64,000 nt of DNA. It comes from Wolfiporia cocos. Lineage: Eukaryota > Basidiomycota > Agaricomycetes > Polyporales > Phaeolaceae. Position numbers and translations under genes: made by a program. Under the pieces are notes generated by a model. It made no database searches, had not been told where the DNA came from, and saw only the letters and a list, made by a program, of their open reading frames with translations. Position 1 is the stretch's first letter. Every line of letters begins with the position of its first letter. The DNA is taken from contig JACCLO010000007.1 of the NCBI GenBank assembly GCA_029448655.1, forward strand, positions 3,596,001-3,660,000, written 5' to 3'. This document shows positions 30,638-42,144 of this stretch, piece by piece.

Positions 30638-32548
30638 ATGTCGCAGACCCCCCAGCCCGAAGCTTCCGGTTCCCGCACCGCGGTCAACTCACCTGTGCAC
30701 ACCCCGGAGCGAACCACCTCCCCCACACCCGTCTCGCATCCACCACGGACGCCCGCTCCCCGCTCAGCCCCTCGCCCCAGACTCCCCCCGTCTGAGCTCT
30801 GGCCATCTCATTTCTCGGGTCCCGTAGTAGGGAACGAGCAGCTACCGCCGATCTTCGGCGAGTACACGGCCCTAGAGTTCGAGAGTCAGGAGGTCCTACC
30901 CGTCAGGGAGGAATTTGAGGTGGCCGAAGATGCTTTCGAGTCTATACCCGAAGCGGAGCATGCCGCCCTTAGGCAGACCTTCCAGCTCTGTCTAAACTTC
31001 ATGAACGAGAACGCGAACGTCGCCGCGAGGTACACAGACGAGGAAATTCGTCGGTTCCGATATGCTCTCGATTCCAGGCTACGTCTTGTCCTTCACAGGG
31101 CAGACGAGCACCGCCAGTACACCAGATTCCTGGAGGCGCGCCTGACAGCATCGGAAAACCGGGTCAAGTCGGCCCGAGACGACCTCGACTCCGCCCTCAC
31201 CAGACTCCGAAAATTGGAGTCCACGACCACGCGCGATCTCGCCGATCGCCTCGCCAAACTCGAGGCTGCTGCCACAACGACAGCCGCCTCCGCTTCCACC
31301 ACCACCGCCGCTGCTCCTGCTGGAGTAGCACCTCTTCGCCCCAAGGCGACGCCCCCCCCGACCTTTACCGGCGATGGATCTAAGATCCCGGTGAAGGAAT
31401 GGCTCCAGAAGTGCATCATGTACTTCTCGGTAGCAAAAATCTACCAGGAGCGGGAGCAGATCGTCGAGGCCCTGCAGCGTCTATCAGGGTCGGCTTTCCA
31501 ATACCAGGAAAAGAGGATTAGGGACTCGGTAGACGTAACGAAGTCCCTGGGAACGTGGAAGGAGTTTGAGGACGACATGGAGCGCGTCTACGGCAAGAAG
31601 ACGGACCAGGAGGTGGCCCGTAAGGAGATCAAAGGGTATTTTGGCGACGAGGGAAAGAAGAAGGCAAAAGCCAACTTCTTCACGTACGCGGAGAGACTTC
31701 GCCAACTTGTCAAAGCGGCGAAGTCCGAGAACTCGACGGTGCTGGAGGAGCTTAAGGACGCGCTACCCGAAAAGGTACGCGATGGCTTCTCGATGTTGAA
31801 GATCATCAAGCACCCTGCCCCCACCGAGTGGGAGAAATATCTCGATATGGCGATCGAGTTCTACAAGGACGCGTACCCCGACGCTATTACCGGGAGTATC
31901 TTCGAAGACGGGAAGAAGGAGACGAAGAAGGCGGAGGTTAGCTCGGGCGGCAAGAAGGCCGCCACTATCACTACGTCCCAAACCAGCGGATCTGAAAAGA
32001 CCGCCAGCGGTGGGGGCAACAAGGCGAAGAAGGCGGGGCAGAGTTTGCCCGACAACGCAAGGCCCGATGCATCGTGGCGCGTACTGAAGGACGGGAAGAG
32101 AATTCTAGTCTCTCCCCCCCACAAGTGCGCCCAGTGCGGTCGCGACAACTGTACGACCGGCTGGACCGATTGCAAGTGGAAGGGCCAGCCGAAGGGAACC
32201 GCCCCCTCTGCGCCAAAGACGACAGCCGGGTCGTCATCAAACACATCATCAACGTCGAGCAGGCCGGCACCTGCTAACGACGGCAAGAAGCGCCGATTCG
32301 TCCGCATCATTGAGAGATATGAGACAGACGAGGAGGACAACGACGAGGGGCAGAGTGCCACCACATCCACCGTGGGGACGCTCACCCGCGCGCATATCGA
32401 GGAGGTCGCGGGCACGGACTCGGACGCCGACAAGGATACCGTCCCCGACACAACTGGTGTTATCGTTCACCAGTCCACCCTCTCGGAGCCGCCGAAGAGG
32501 CTCTTAAAGAAAAAATATACTTCGGATTTTTACTACGATCGTATGTGA
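30638..32548 (+). CDS. gag: Gag polyprotein of element E
   Basis: 636 residues. Pro/Ser/Thr-rich N-terminus, a coiled coil (about 160-210), an Ala/Thr run, then a capsid-like domain with VKEWLQKCIMYF and VYGKKTDQEVARKEIKGYFG, like the truncated Gag at 12168-13009. The nucleocapsid part lacks a standard CCHC knuckle; instead CAQCGRDNCTTGWTDC gives CX2CX4CX6C. An acidic tail ends in ATG-TGA at 32543-32548. Pol is open in the -1 frame across this stop, so Pol is made either by frameshifting or by restart. Builds the virus-like particle. Confidence 0.85.
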   Translation: MSQTPQPEASGSRTAVNSPVHTPERTTSPTPVSHPPRTPAPRSAPRPRLPPSELWPSHFSGPVVGNEQLPPIFGEYTALEFESQEVLPVREEFEVAEDAFESIPEAEHAALRQTFQLCLNFMNENANVAARYTDEEIRRFRYALDSRLRLVLHRADEHRQYTRFLEARLTASENRVKSARDDLDSALTRLRKLESTTTRDLADRLAKLEAAATTTAASASTTTAAAPAGVAPLRPKATPPPTFTGDGSKIPVKEWLQKCIMYFSVAKIYQEREQIVEALQRLSGSAFQYQEKRIRDSVDVTKSLGTWKEFEDDMERVYGKKTDQEVARKEIKGYFGDEGKKKAKANFFTYAERLRQLVKAAKSENSTVLEELKDALPEKVRDGFSMLKIIKHPAPTEWEKYLDMAIEFYKDAYPDAITGSIFEDGKKETKKAEVSSGGKKAATITTSQTSGSEKTASGGGNKAKKAGQSLPDNARPDASWRVLKDGKRILVSPPHKCAQCGRDNCTTGWTDCKWKGQPKGTAPSAPKTTAGSSSNTSSTSSRPAPANDGKKRRFVRIIERYETDEEDNDEGQSATTSTVGTLTRAHIEEVAGTDSDADKDTVPDTTGVIVHQSTLSEPPKRLLKKKYTSDFYYDRM

Positions 32549-35500
32549 CGGCCTGTCCATGTACGATGACCGAGCGTAGTTGTATTATACCCACTGCAGA
32601 GATCAATCATATTTATCATAATCAATCGCGCGACACGTTTACATCTTTCAAGATTAACGTGGATCTCTGGGTATATGGAAAGAAAGTACAGGCTACAGCG
32701 CTTGTAGATAGTGGCGCTCAAATCAGCGTCATTAATTCCGACTTCGTCGCCACCCACAACCTGTTAACCCAACCGCTTCGCCCAGTCATTAACGTACATA
32801 ATGCAGACGGCACCTACAACAAAGCGGGAAAAATCGACACTTTAGTTAAGGCCTTCATGGTCCACGGCATTCATAAAGAGACTATCGGTCTCGCCGTAAC
32901 TAAACTAAGTGGTCAAGATCTTATACTAGGGTACGAATGGTTCACACTTCATAACCCGCACTTCGATTGGAGTGCAGGAACGATATCTTATGACCGGTGC
33001 ACGAAAGAAGGAAAATGTATACATGCTGCTAAAAGGCAAAGGCCCGCCAAACCGTCGGAGGAGGAGGCAGATGAACTCCCTGACAAAGTGGTCAGTATAT
33101 GGGATCTCCCTTTGGACACACTAGGAGAAGGAGATTCCGACAACCCCTTCGTTAACTGGCTATCGCAGCTAGATAACGAAGACAACAAAACTCTAGCTCA
33201 ACTTGTAGCAGAGATACTCGAAAAGGATGAAGAATCCTTAGACTCGTCTTCAACTGAAAAGTGGAGATCGTTAGTCCCTAAAGAGTATCATGAGTTTGGT
33301 CCGACAGTGTTCAGTCACAAGGCTTCAGAGCGGATGCCTGTCCGCAAGGACTATGACCACGCCATTGACTTTGTCGAAGGCGCAACACTGCCGAAACCCG
33401 TAAAACGTTACCCAATGTCTAAGCTTCAACAAAACTCCTTAGACGAGTGGATTGACGAAGAACTTCGCAAAGGTTACATCCGAGAATCCAAATCGCCGAT
33501 AGCATCACCCGTTTTCTTTGTAGCAAAGAAAGACGGGTCACTGCGCATGGTAGTCGACTATCGAAAGCTAAACGAAATCACGGTACAGAACAAGTATCCC
33601 ATTCCTCGTATATCCGAGTTAATAGATCAACTCGCATCCGCATCAATCTTTACGAAGATCGACCTCCGTTGGGGGTACAACAACGTGCGGATAAAGGAAG
33701 GGGACGAGTGGAAGACAGCCTTCATTACCCATAGGGGGCTGTATGAAGCTACTGTTATGTACTTTGGCTTTTGTAACGCGCCAGGCACATTCCAAGCGAT
33801 GATGAATAGCGTCCTTTCCGACTTCATTCAGTCGGGAAAGGTTATCGTTTACCTAGACGATATTCTGATTTTCGGAAACGACCTCAAAGAGCATCGGAAA
33901 CTAGTCAAAGCCGTATTGCAGCGACTTCAGGATTCCGACCTCTATGCGAAACCCGAGAAATGCTTCTTCGAACAAAAGTCCATCGAGTACTTGGGGATGA
34001 TTATCTCCCATAACTCCGTGGCGATGGACCCAAAGAAGTACGAGGGTGTTCTTGAATGGCCTCAACCAACCAAGGTTAAGGAAGTCCAAGCCTTCTTAGG
34101 CTTCGCCAATTTCTATAGGCGATTTATCAAGGACTTTTCTTACAAGGCCAAACCACTCACACAGCTCACCCGCAAGAACCAGAAATGGGCTTGGGGCGAG
34201 AAGGAGCAACAGGCGTTTGAGGACCTGAAAAAGGCCTTTACGTCTGCGCCAATCCTTAGAATACCAGACCAAGATTCGCCTTTCAGGATCGAGGCGGATG
34301 CCTCCGACTTTGCGACCGGTTCAGTCCTTTCACAACTAGACCCTAAGGATGGTTTATACCATCCTGTTGCTTACTATAGCAAGTCTATGACTGAAGCCGA
34401 ACGCAACTACGAGATATATGACAAGGAACTCCTCGCTATTATTCGTTCACTCGAAGAATGGCGTCATTATCTCGAGGGGCACCCTAAGGTATTCGAAGTA
34501 TGGACAGATCACGCAAATCTTACATACTTCAAGACGGCGCAAAAGCTTACCAGACGACAGGCACGTTGGGCATTATACCTAACTCGATTCAACTTCAAGT
34601 TGTATCACAAGCCCGGAAAGACAATGCTTACCGCGGATCCTCTGTCCAGGAGGCCAGATCATGAAGAGGGGGTGGAACTCGACAACAGGGATAAAATCCT
34701 CCTTAAACCGGAATTTTTCGCGACCGAATTCGCCATTCGGGCCCTGGAAACCTCTTCTGATGAAACCACAGCGATGGCCGAAGACTCTAATCAGTCCTTA
34801 CTCGAGGCTATCCGCTTAGCATTACAAGACAATAAGCTAACTTCGTCCTATCAATCCCTTCTCTCATCGGGACCAAGGGAATTCAAGAAAGAGCTCCAAG
34901 ACTGGAACTACGAGAACGGCCTACTACTACACAAGGGCAAGGTCTATGTCCCTAACGTCGAGCAGACACGCCGACGCGTAGTAGCCGCACACCACGACCA
35001 CATTACCGCTGGTCACTTCGGACGCTGGAAGACCTACGAACTAGTAACTCGTAACTTCTGGTGGCCAGGCATATCAACGTTCGTTAAGAAGTACGTTCAG
35101 GAATGCGACATCTGTCAAAAGATGAAGAGTCGACCTGAGAAGCCGTACGGATTACTTAAACCTAATCCCGTACCAACCCAGCCATGGGAAGTCATTACAA
35201 TCGACTTCATCATGTATCCTACCAAAGTCTATCAATAACAAGAAGACTTACGATTCCATCATGGTTGTAGTGGATCCGACTAACGAAGAGGGCGCATTTC
35301 TATCCGATCAGTTCCAAGTTTGGAACAAAGGATTTGGCCGACTATCTTGTATACACGGGTTTACCCGTTACACGGCCTGCCTCGTCAGATCATTAGCGAT
35401 AGAGGCTGTCCAATTCGCGTCAAAGCTGTTCAAGGAATTCTGTCAATTCCTCAACATTGAACACTCGATGTCAACAGCTTATCATCCACAGACCGATGGA

Positions 35501-36934
35501 CAGACAGAGAGGGTTAACCAAACCCTGGAACAGTACCTTCGCTGCTACGTCAATTCGTATAGAAAAGACAATTGGAGTAGACTCTTGCCTACGGCAGAGT
35601 TTGCTTACAATAACGTAGCGTCGGAAACTACCAGGCACTCGCCTTTCTTTGTCGAACTAGGTAGACACCCCTTGGCTGGACCCCGCGATCAGGCACTCCC
35701 CCGCACAGTCAATCCTGACTTAAACGACATCGCACACGAACGATGGAAAGCACAAGAAGAAGCGAAAGCCGCTATGGTAGTAGCTTCTGAACGATGGAAA
35801 TGGTACAGCGATCGAGGACACAAACAACTCGATCTACGCGTTGGTGATAAAGTACTACTCAGTACTAAGGACTACCAGACATCTGAAAAGAGTCTGGCCC
35901 CACGATATATCGGCCCTTTCAAGATTGTAGAAGTCTTATCGCCGGTGACCTTCAGATTAAAAATGGGGTCACAATATCGTCACTATCACCCGGTATTTCA
36001 CGCATCCAAGCTGGTACCATATGTCCAGACTGAAGATCGGTCGCCGTCCCCTGAATTAGAGGAAGACGACGACAGAGAATGGGAAGTATCGGAAATCCTT
36101 AACCATCGGAAACGAAGAGGGAAACTCGAGTACCTCGTCCGATGGTCAGACACGACGTCTAAGGACGATACATGGGAACCCGAAGAAAACCTTGAGCACT
36201 CTAAGGAAGCACTGGACGAATACAAAGCCCGGTTCTTCGACGCTCAGACAAACCACCTCTCGGCACACCGAACGATTGCTGTTGCTGAATCCGACGATGA
36301 TCCTAACTGGAAAGTGGGAGATCGTTACCTCTGGCCCGATGACTGGCCCATGCACTCGGACAACAATGAAGACGAATCCGAGGGCTATGACTCCGATGAG
36401 GAGAGGCCAGTCAAACCCACCAGCCGATGGCTGAAAAGAGATCCGTACGGAAACTTCGTAGAAGACAACATCGTCTTCAATGACTATCTGGAATTCGCCG
36501 TACCATTCGGTGACAAAGATACGACTCCACTCTATCCCGTAAAAGGGACCCCACACTCCGCTGGATACGATATATATGCTATGAAAGGATCAACCATCCA
36601 ACCCGGCCAAACCGCCACCATATCAACAGGACTTCAAGTTCTGTTCCCTTACGGGCATTACGGACAACTGGCAACTCGGTCTAGCATGGCGAAACAAAGC
36701 CTAATCGTACTTGGAGGAGTTATCGACTGGGACTATAGAGGGGAAGTCAAAGTCATGATTCATAACCTTGGATCAACCGCATACGAAGTTAAGGCAAAAG
36801 ACAAAGTAGCCCAGCTACTAGTTCATCGGATGTACTATCCCGACGAACATGTCTCGTCGCCCTCCGCCTACAATCTCTTACACGGTCAACAAGGTCAACG
36901 AGGTACAAAGGGTTTTGGCAGCACAGGCAAGTAG
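32545..36934 (+). pseudogene. pol: Pol of element E: PR-RT-RH-INT-chromodomain-dUTPase, integrase frameshifted
   Basis: Protease VDSGAQ; RT with DLRWGYNNVRI and YLDD (33850-33861); RNase H FRIEADASDFATG and NYEIYDKELL; integrase zinc finger HHDH..GH and CDICQKMK; first core Asp in TIDF. At 35238 the frame stops, and the stretch to about 35420 carries several small indels that destroy the second Asp region (SDRG is lost in frame). From 35261 a second frame runs to 36934: the Glu motif (TDGQTERVNQ), GPY/F (RYIGPFKIV), chromodomain (WEVSEILNH..YLVRWSD) and a complete dUTPase (SAGYDIY, TRSSMA, GVIDWDY, DKVAQLL, KGFGSTG) with the catalytic Asp kept. PR, RT, RH and DUT look intact; integration would fail. 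Confidence 0.9.
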
Positions 36935-37002
36935 CGCAAGCAAAGTCTAACCCTTTAGTGGGCTCTAGCATTTTTAGCTGCTTCATCGGGACGCTGAATT
37001 TA

Positions 37003-37015
37003 GAGGAGGGGGTAA
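37003..37015 (+). other. Polypurine tract of element E
   Basis: GAGGAGGGGGTAA immediately before the 3' LTR, matching the A (GAAGAGGGGGTAA) and TRIM (GAAGTGGGGGTAA) tracts. Plus-strand primer site. Confidence 0.8.
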
Positions 37016-37619
37016 TGTCACGGTTTCTCTTATTTTTCCCTATTTTTCCCTATTTTTCTCTGATTTTCTACAGCTCGTTCTACTCGCTTTCCGTATCACG
37101 TTATGTCTCGCCCTTATCTCACTCTCGTAGATAACTCTTATCTTATCTCTTGTGCACGTTAGCTCAGCGCCTATCACGGCGCCTCGTCTTATCTGTAGAC
37201 TTATCTTATCTTTCCTGCACGTGACCCTACAAAGAGTTCACAACATACGTTGCCACACGTCACATGGCTTTCTAGTGACTCGCGTCACCTGCCGCTGGCT
37301 CACGCTCAGTCAGCGGCCTAACTCACGTCACATGCTGTAGCCTTATGCTCAGTCAGCGACCTTTGGAACTATCACAAGCTTCGGGTCGTACCATTACCGG
37401 TACATAACCCTACGCCCTGCGGTATCACTAGTCTTACCTACGGTGTTATGGGTCTTACCCTTCATGTATATAAGCTGGCCTCTGAGTACGTTGTAGACTC
37501 AGAATAGTTCTCCTCGACAATCGACTAGTTGTTCTTACCAACTGCTTGACTCTTACACCTCACTCTTATCAACACCGCCCCTCAACTACATTTTCAGTCA
37601 TAAGTGAGTGTCTGTGTCA
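37016..37619 (+). repeat. LTR, family E (3' LTR)
   Basis: 604 bp. Contains the extra 43-bp segment bounded by GCTCAGTCAGCG (37304-37315 and 37347-37358) that the 5' LTR lacks, plus several substitutions. It joins directly to element I pol. Confidence 0.92.
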
Positions 37620-40089
37620 CCGAGAAATGCGCCTTCGGTGTCGACAGAGTCGAATTTCTGGGACTAGTCATCACCCCAGGAAATATCCAGATGGACCCAG
37701 CGAAACTCAATGGGATTAAGGAGTGGCTGACTCCCCGAAATCTCAAAGAAGTCAGATCCTTCCTAGGATTTGCGAACTTTTATCGGAAATTTATCGATCA
37801 CTACTCTACGCACGCCCGACCCTTGGTAGACCTCACAAAAACGGTCACAGGGACAGGGTTCCAATGGACGGAGAAAGAACAGAAAGCATTCGAATTCATG
37901 AAGAAAGCATTCACGACAGCGCCCGCACTGGGAACACCAGACAAGGAGAAACCGTTCATCCTCGAAACAGACGTATCTCAGTTCGCCACAGGAGCAGTAC
38001 TAAAACAGACAGATGAAACAGGGCGTGAATGGCTGGTGGGATATCTCTCACAATCCCTGACATCAACAGAGCGGAACTACGAAATCTACGATCGCGAACT
38101 ACTCGGAATAGTCCGAGCATTAGAAGAATGGCGACACCTATTGGAAGGAGCACCGCATCGGATCTTGATCCGAAGCGATCATCAGAACCTGACGTACTGG
38201 AGAAGCGCACAGCGCCTAAATCGGCGACAAGCGAGATGGCATCTATTCCTTTCGCAATTCGACCTAAAATTGCAGCACGTCCCAGGAAGAAAATTAGTCA
38301 TGGCCAACACGCTTTCCAGGTTGTACCACCTGGACGAAAGCAACGAAGACAACGAGGGGATCACCATGATTCCAGACGAACTCGTCGTCCACGCAATCCA
38401 GATCCCGATCATCGATCGAATCAAGAATGCCAACGATCGAGATGAATCTGCGGAACAGGCGATCCGCGCTCTAGGGGGCACAGGCGAATTCCCCGCAAGA
38501 ACCACCGCAGATGAATGGCAACAAACGGATGGGATACTGCTCTACAGAGGCAGGATGTACGTGCCAAGGGACGAGGGCCTTCGACGGGACGTCATCTCAA
38601 AATACCACGACACGATCCCGGCCGGACACCCTGGGATCTGGGGTACAACAGTACAGGTTAAGACCCATTTTTGGTGGCCCGACATGGGAACAATGATAGC
38701 GGAATACGTCCGGGGCTGTGCAATCTGTCAACAGATGAAACCTGATAGGAACCCGCTAAAACCCCCTTTACAGCCAATACCGACACGGGAAGACGCCCTC
38801 CCCTTCTCACAATGCTCGGTTGATTTTGTCACCGACCTGCCAAGAGTCGGAAAGTATGACTCCATGATGGTGATTGTCGACCATGGCCTATCCAAGGCCA
38901 TCTCTCTCCTCTCACCCCATGCGACAAAACAATCACGAGCGAAGGGGCTGCAGAAATATTCCATCGAAAGATATATTCACAGTACGGCATCCCCCGAAAA
39001 ATCATTTCAGACAGAGGACCACAGTTCGCATCAAAGCTCTTCAAGGAGTTGTGCCGACTGCAAGGGACAGAGTCAGCGATGAGTACAGCATACCACCCCC
39101 AGACGGATGGACAAACGGAGAGGATGAATCAACAGATCGAAGTATACCTTCGCATCTATTGCATGAACGACCCTTTCCAGTGGGTACAACGACTGCCTGA
39201 CGTCGAATTTGCGCACAACACCAGACGAACCGAAAACCGGCCAGCGCCACTTGAAATAATCCTAGGATACGTCCCGAGAGGGTTCCCGGACTATGACAGA
39301 GTAGGGAACGTCCCGGCAGCGGTTGACAGGATCAAGAAGATCAAAGAGGCGTGAAAGATGGCATTCATCGCGCACGAATTAGCCCAGAAGAGAATGGCAG
39401 GACGGTTCCTCAGAGAACTGCCAAAGCTTGAGAAAGGGGACAAGGTCTGGCTCGATGCCAAGAACCTAACAATCCCCTACGAATCGAACAAACTAGCACC
39501 AAAAAGAGAGGGACCCTTCACCATCGCAGAAAAGATGGGACCCACGACATACCGGTTGCAGTTACCAACGAACTGGAAAATTCACCCGGTATTCCATGCC
39601 GCCTTACTAAAACCATTCAGAGAAACGAGGGTGCACGGACCCAATTACCTACGGCCACCACCTGATATCATCAAGGGACAAGAAGAGTACGAAGTCGAAG
39701 CCATCTTGGCTGACAGATGGAGAGGGAAGAAGCACCAGTACTTCGTCAAGTGGAAAGGCTATGCCACAGCCGACAACTCATGGGAAGATGAGGTGAACTT
39801 GGAGCATTCCAAGGAGCTGATAAAAGACTACCACAGGACGAGAGTCAGGACAACCCCGACACTCGAAAGTAGGACAGTAATAGTATGTCGACGACTCGCC
39901 ACCAGCTTCCCCGCCGTACCGCGACCCCCGGTGATGCAGATCGTCGAGAAGGCCGACCGCGAGGTACGCCACCAAGAAGGTACTCCCCCCAGCATCTACA
40001 GATTAGACACGCCCTCCTCTGGTACAGGGCCGAGGGACCTTTTGCTGGCCGAGCCGATGGCTGGTCGGCCCTCTTCGACATCGCGCAGG
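37620..40089 (+). pseudogene. pol: Element I pol fragment: RT end, RNase H, integrase, chromodomain
   Basis: Begins inside RT palm/thumb (EKCAFGVDRVEFLGL); RNase H FILETDVSQFATG and NYEIYDREL; integrase zinc finger (YHDTIPAGHPG..CAICQQMK), core Asp in SVDF, then a frameshift at about 38920. The frame resumes near 38930 with IISDRGPQF and TDGQTERMNQ. A TGA at 39352-39354 interrupts the C-terminal domain; then REGPFTI (GPY/F-like) and a chromodomain (YEVEAILADR..YFVKWKGY). No dUTPase follows. A family clearly different from A and E. The 5' part was replaced by the E LTR. Confidence 0.85.
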
Positions 40090-40691
40090 TGACACAGACA
40101 CTCACTTATGACTGAAAATGTAGTTGAGGGGCGGTGTCGATAAGAGTGAGGTGTAAGAGTCAAGCAGTTGGTAAGAACAACTAGTCGATTGTCGAGGAGA
40201 ACTATTCTGAGTCTACAACGTACTCAGAGGCCAGCTTATATACATGAAGGGTAAGACCCGTAACACCGTAGGTAAGACTAGTGATACCGCAGGGCGTAGG
40301 GTTATGTACCGGTAATGGTACGACCCGAAGCTTGTGATAGTTCCTGAGGTCGCTGACTGAGCATAAGGCTACAGCATGTGACGTGAGTTGGGCCGCTGAC
40401 TGAGCGTGAGCCAGCGGCAGGTGACGCGAGTCACTAGAAAGCCATGTGACGTGTGGCAACGTATGTTGTGAACTCTTTGTAGGGTCACGTGCAGGAAAGA
40501 TAAGATAAGTCTACAGATAAGACGAGGCGCCGTGATAGGCGCTGAGCTAACGTGCACAAGAGATAAGATAAGAGTTATCTACCAGAGTGAGATAAGATAG
40601 GACATAACGTTACTTGGAAAGCGAGTAGAACGAGCTGTAGAAAATCAGAGAAAATAGGAAAAAATAGGGAAAAATAAGAGAAACCGTGACA
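40090..40691 (-). repeat. Solo LTR, family E
   Basis: 602 bp, minus orientation, flanked by GCAGG (40085-40089 and 40692-40696). Has the long, 43-bp-containing form of the LTR. Confidence 0.93.
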
Positions 40692-40871
40692 GCAGGACCT
40701 CACCCACGTTTACAGCTCGTACCAGAACATCACCGAGGACCTCGTCCGAATGGAGGGGCAGATCAGAGCGCAGAGAGAGGGACTCGAGCTACTCACCGAC
40801 AGACTTATCGACCGATTGGCCGCCACTACAACGGCCCGACTATGACACGCGCTCAACGACTTCGAGGATCG

Positions 40872-41439
40872 TGTCACGGATCACTCCTGGGGGGGTATCT
40901 GTACATCCCTCGCTATTGGTACTCATAGGCGCCGCTAGGTGCGCGCGCGCCTTCCTGGTCTCTAGCCACCTCCAGCGTCTCCTCTTGCCATCTAGATCAT
41001 CTGACCCAGTAGTTTAGCGCTGTAGGGTAGCGCGCGCCTCAGGTACGGACACGTTACGGTCACAGTAGTTACATGTACGTTACTTGTCATGTGCCTCTTA
41101 GATAATGCGCACGGGCCATTACTTTAGGGCACGACTCGTAGTTACTATCGTCATGTATATATTACGTCGAGATGTGGGCTTACACCCCATCTCTCAGATT
41201 CTCGTCAATGGGTATATCCCCTTTCTTGCTTATCGCTGTGTGATCTCCTGGCCCGGGGCCCGTATCTCTCCTACCTTGTCTGTGAGGTTAGCAACTATGT
41301 CGGCGTACACTAGGAATGGGGGATGCCCTATCCACGTAGCCTCTGCGCTCACCGCTGGCTGTTGCCTCATGGCCTCGACTGTAGGCCTGTATGGATCCCC
41401 CCTGAGCCCAGGGGTCGCACAGACAGTAAGTCTGTGACA
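40872..41439 (+). repeat. LTR, family M (5' LTR)
   Basis: 568 bp, TGTCACGGATCACTCC...AAGTCTGTGACA. TATATA at 41154-41159, then ATCTCTCAGAT (41189-41199) about 35 bp downstream, the presumed transcript start. Confidence 0.87.
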
Positions 41440-41441
41440 TA

Positions 41442-41452
41442 ATCTGAGAGAT
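41442..41452 (+). other. Putative self-primer binding site of element M
   Basis: ATCTGAGAGAT, two bases after the LTR, exactly complementary to 41189-41199. Confidence 0.72.
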
Positions 41453-42144
41453 ATTTACCTTCCCCTCCAGCGCGCATGCGTTGGGGCCGAAGGGTTTTCC
41501 ACCTACAGGTCGCCATGGCAATGCGGCGGGGCAGCCGTCGGTAGAAGCACCGACGGTCCGTAGTCTTACGAGCCCCCACTAAGCATTACACCAGGCAAAG
41601 CGGCCGTAGGGAGTGAACAATCAAGACCGCCCCCTTTGAACTAAGGTAGCAGGGATCGACCGGTGTAAGCCGCGTTCGACGCCTTCCGTCTGCCGACCCT
41701 GCGGGGTTGAGGTATGAGTACGGAGGCTAGCGCATCGACGGCCATTATCCCTGGGCGGCAGGAGCACCTCAAGAAACCTTGACCAGTGGGTATGCGAAGG
41801 AACCCGCAAGGGTCTCCAACCCCACACCGACGGTCCCGAAGGTTAGAGAACAGCACTCCACGACCGACTATCGAAAACGACACAAGCGGCATGCGGCAAG
41901 CGGAGGTACGCGGGGAGGGGACCCCATTTAAAAAATCACCCAGTAACCTTTGTGACGAAGACTGAACCGATACCGATCCCGCCCAACTTCGCTCAAGCCA
42001 CCGGCGGACGGACCGTGCCCTCGGATGCTCCCCACCCTCCGCAAAGTAGGGATGGGCCGTGGGTCAAACAAGCAACCAAGGCAGTGGGGGCCGTAGTTTT
42101 CAAGATAGAACGTCAGGGACGACGCTTTTTGAGAGGGGGGGTAA

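Larger units (their letters stand above)
28368..37619 (+). mobile_element. Element E: nearly full-length Ty3/gypsy chromovirus-like LTR retrotransposon
   Basis: 9252 bp: 5' LTR 28368-28927, leader with self-primer site, ORF1, gag, pol (protease to dUTPase), purine tract, 3' LTR 37016-37619. Integrase is broken by small frameshifts, so the copy is defective. The left flank lies in P2 (CACAA) and the right flank in element I (CCGAG): no target duplication, indicating recombination with another E insertion. Confidence 0.9.

Noticed and set aside
32503..32520. Slippery heptamer AAAAAAT before the E gag stop
   Set aside because: The A-run is out of register with the gag codons for a classical -1 slip (codons AAA AAA TAT), so it does not support the simple model.
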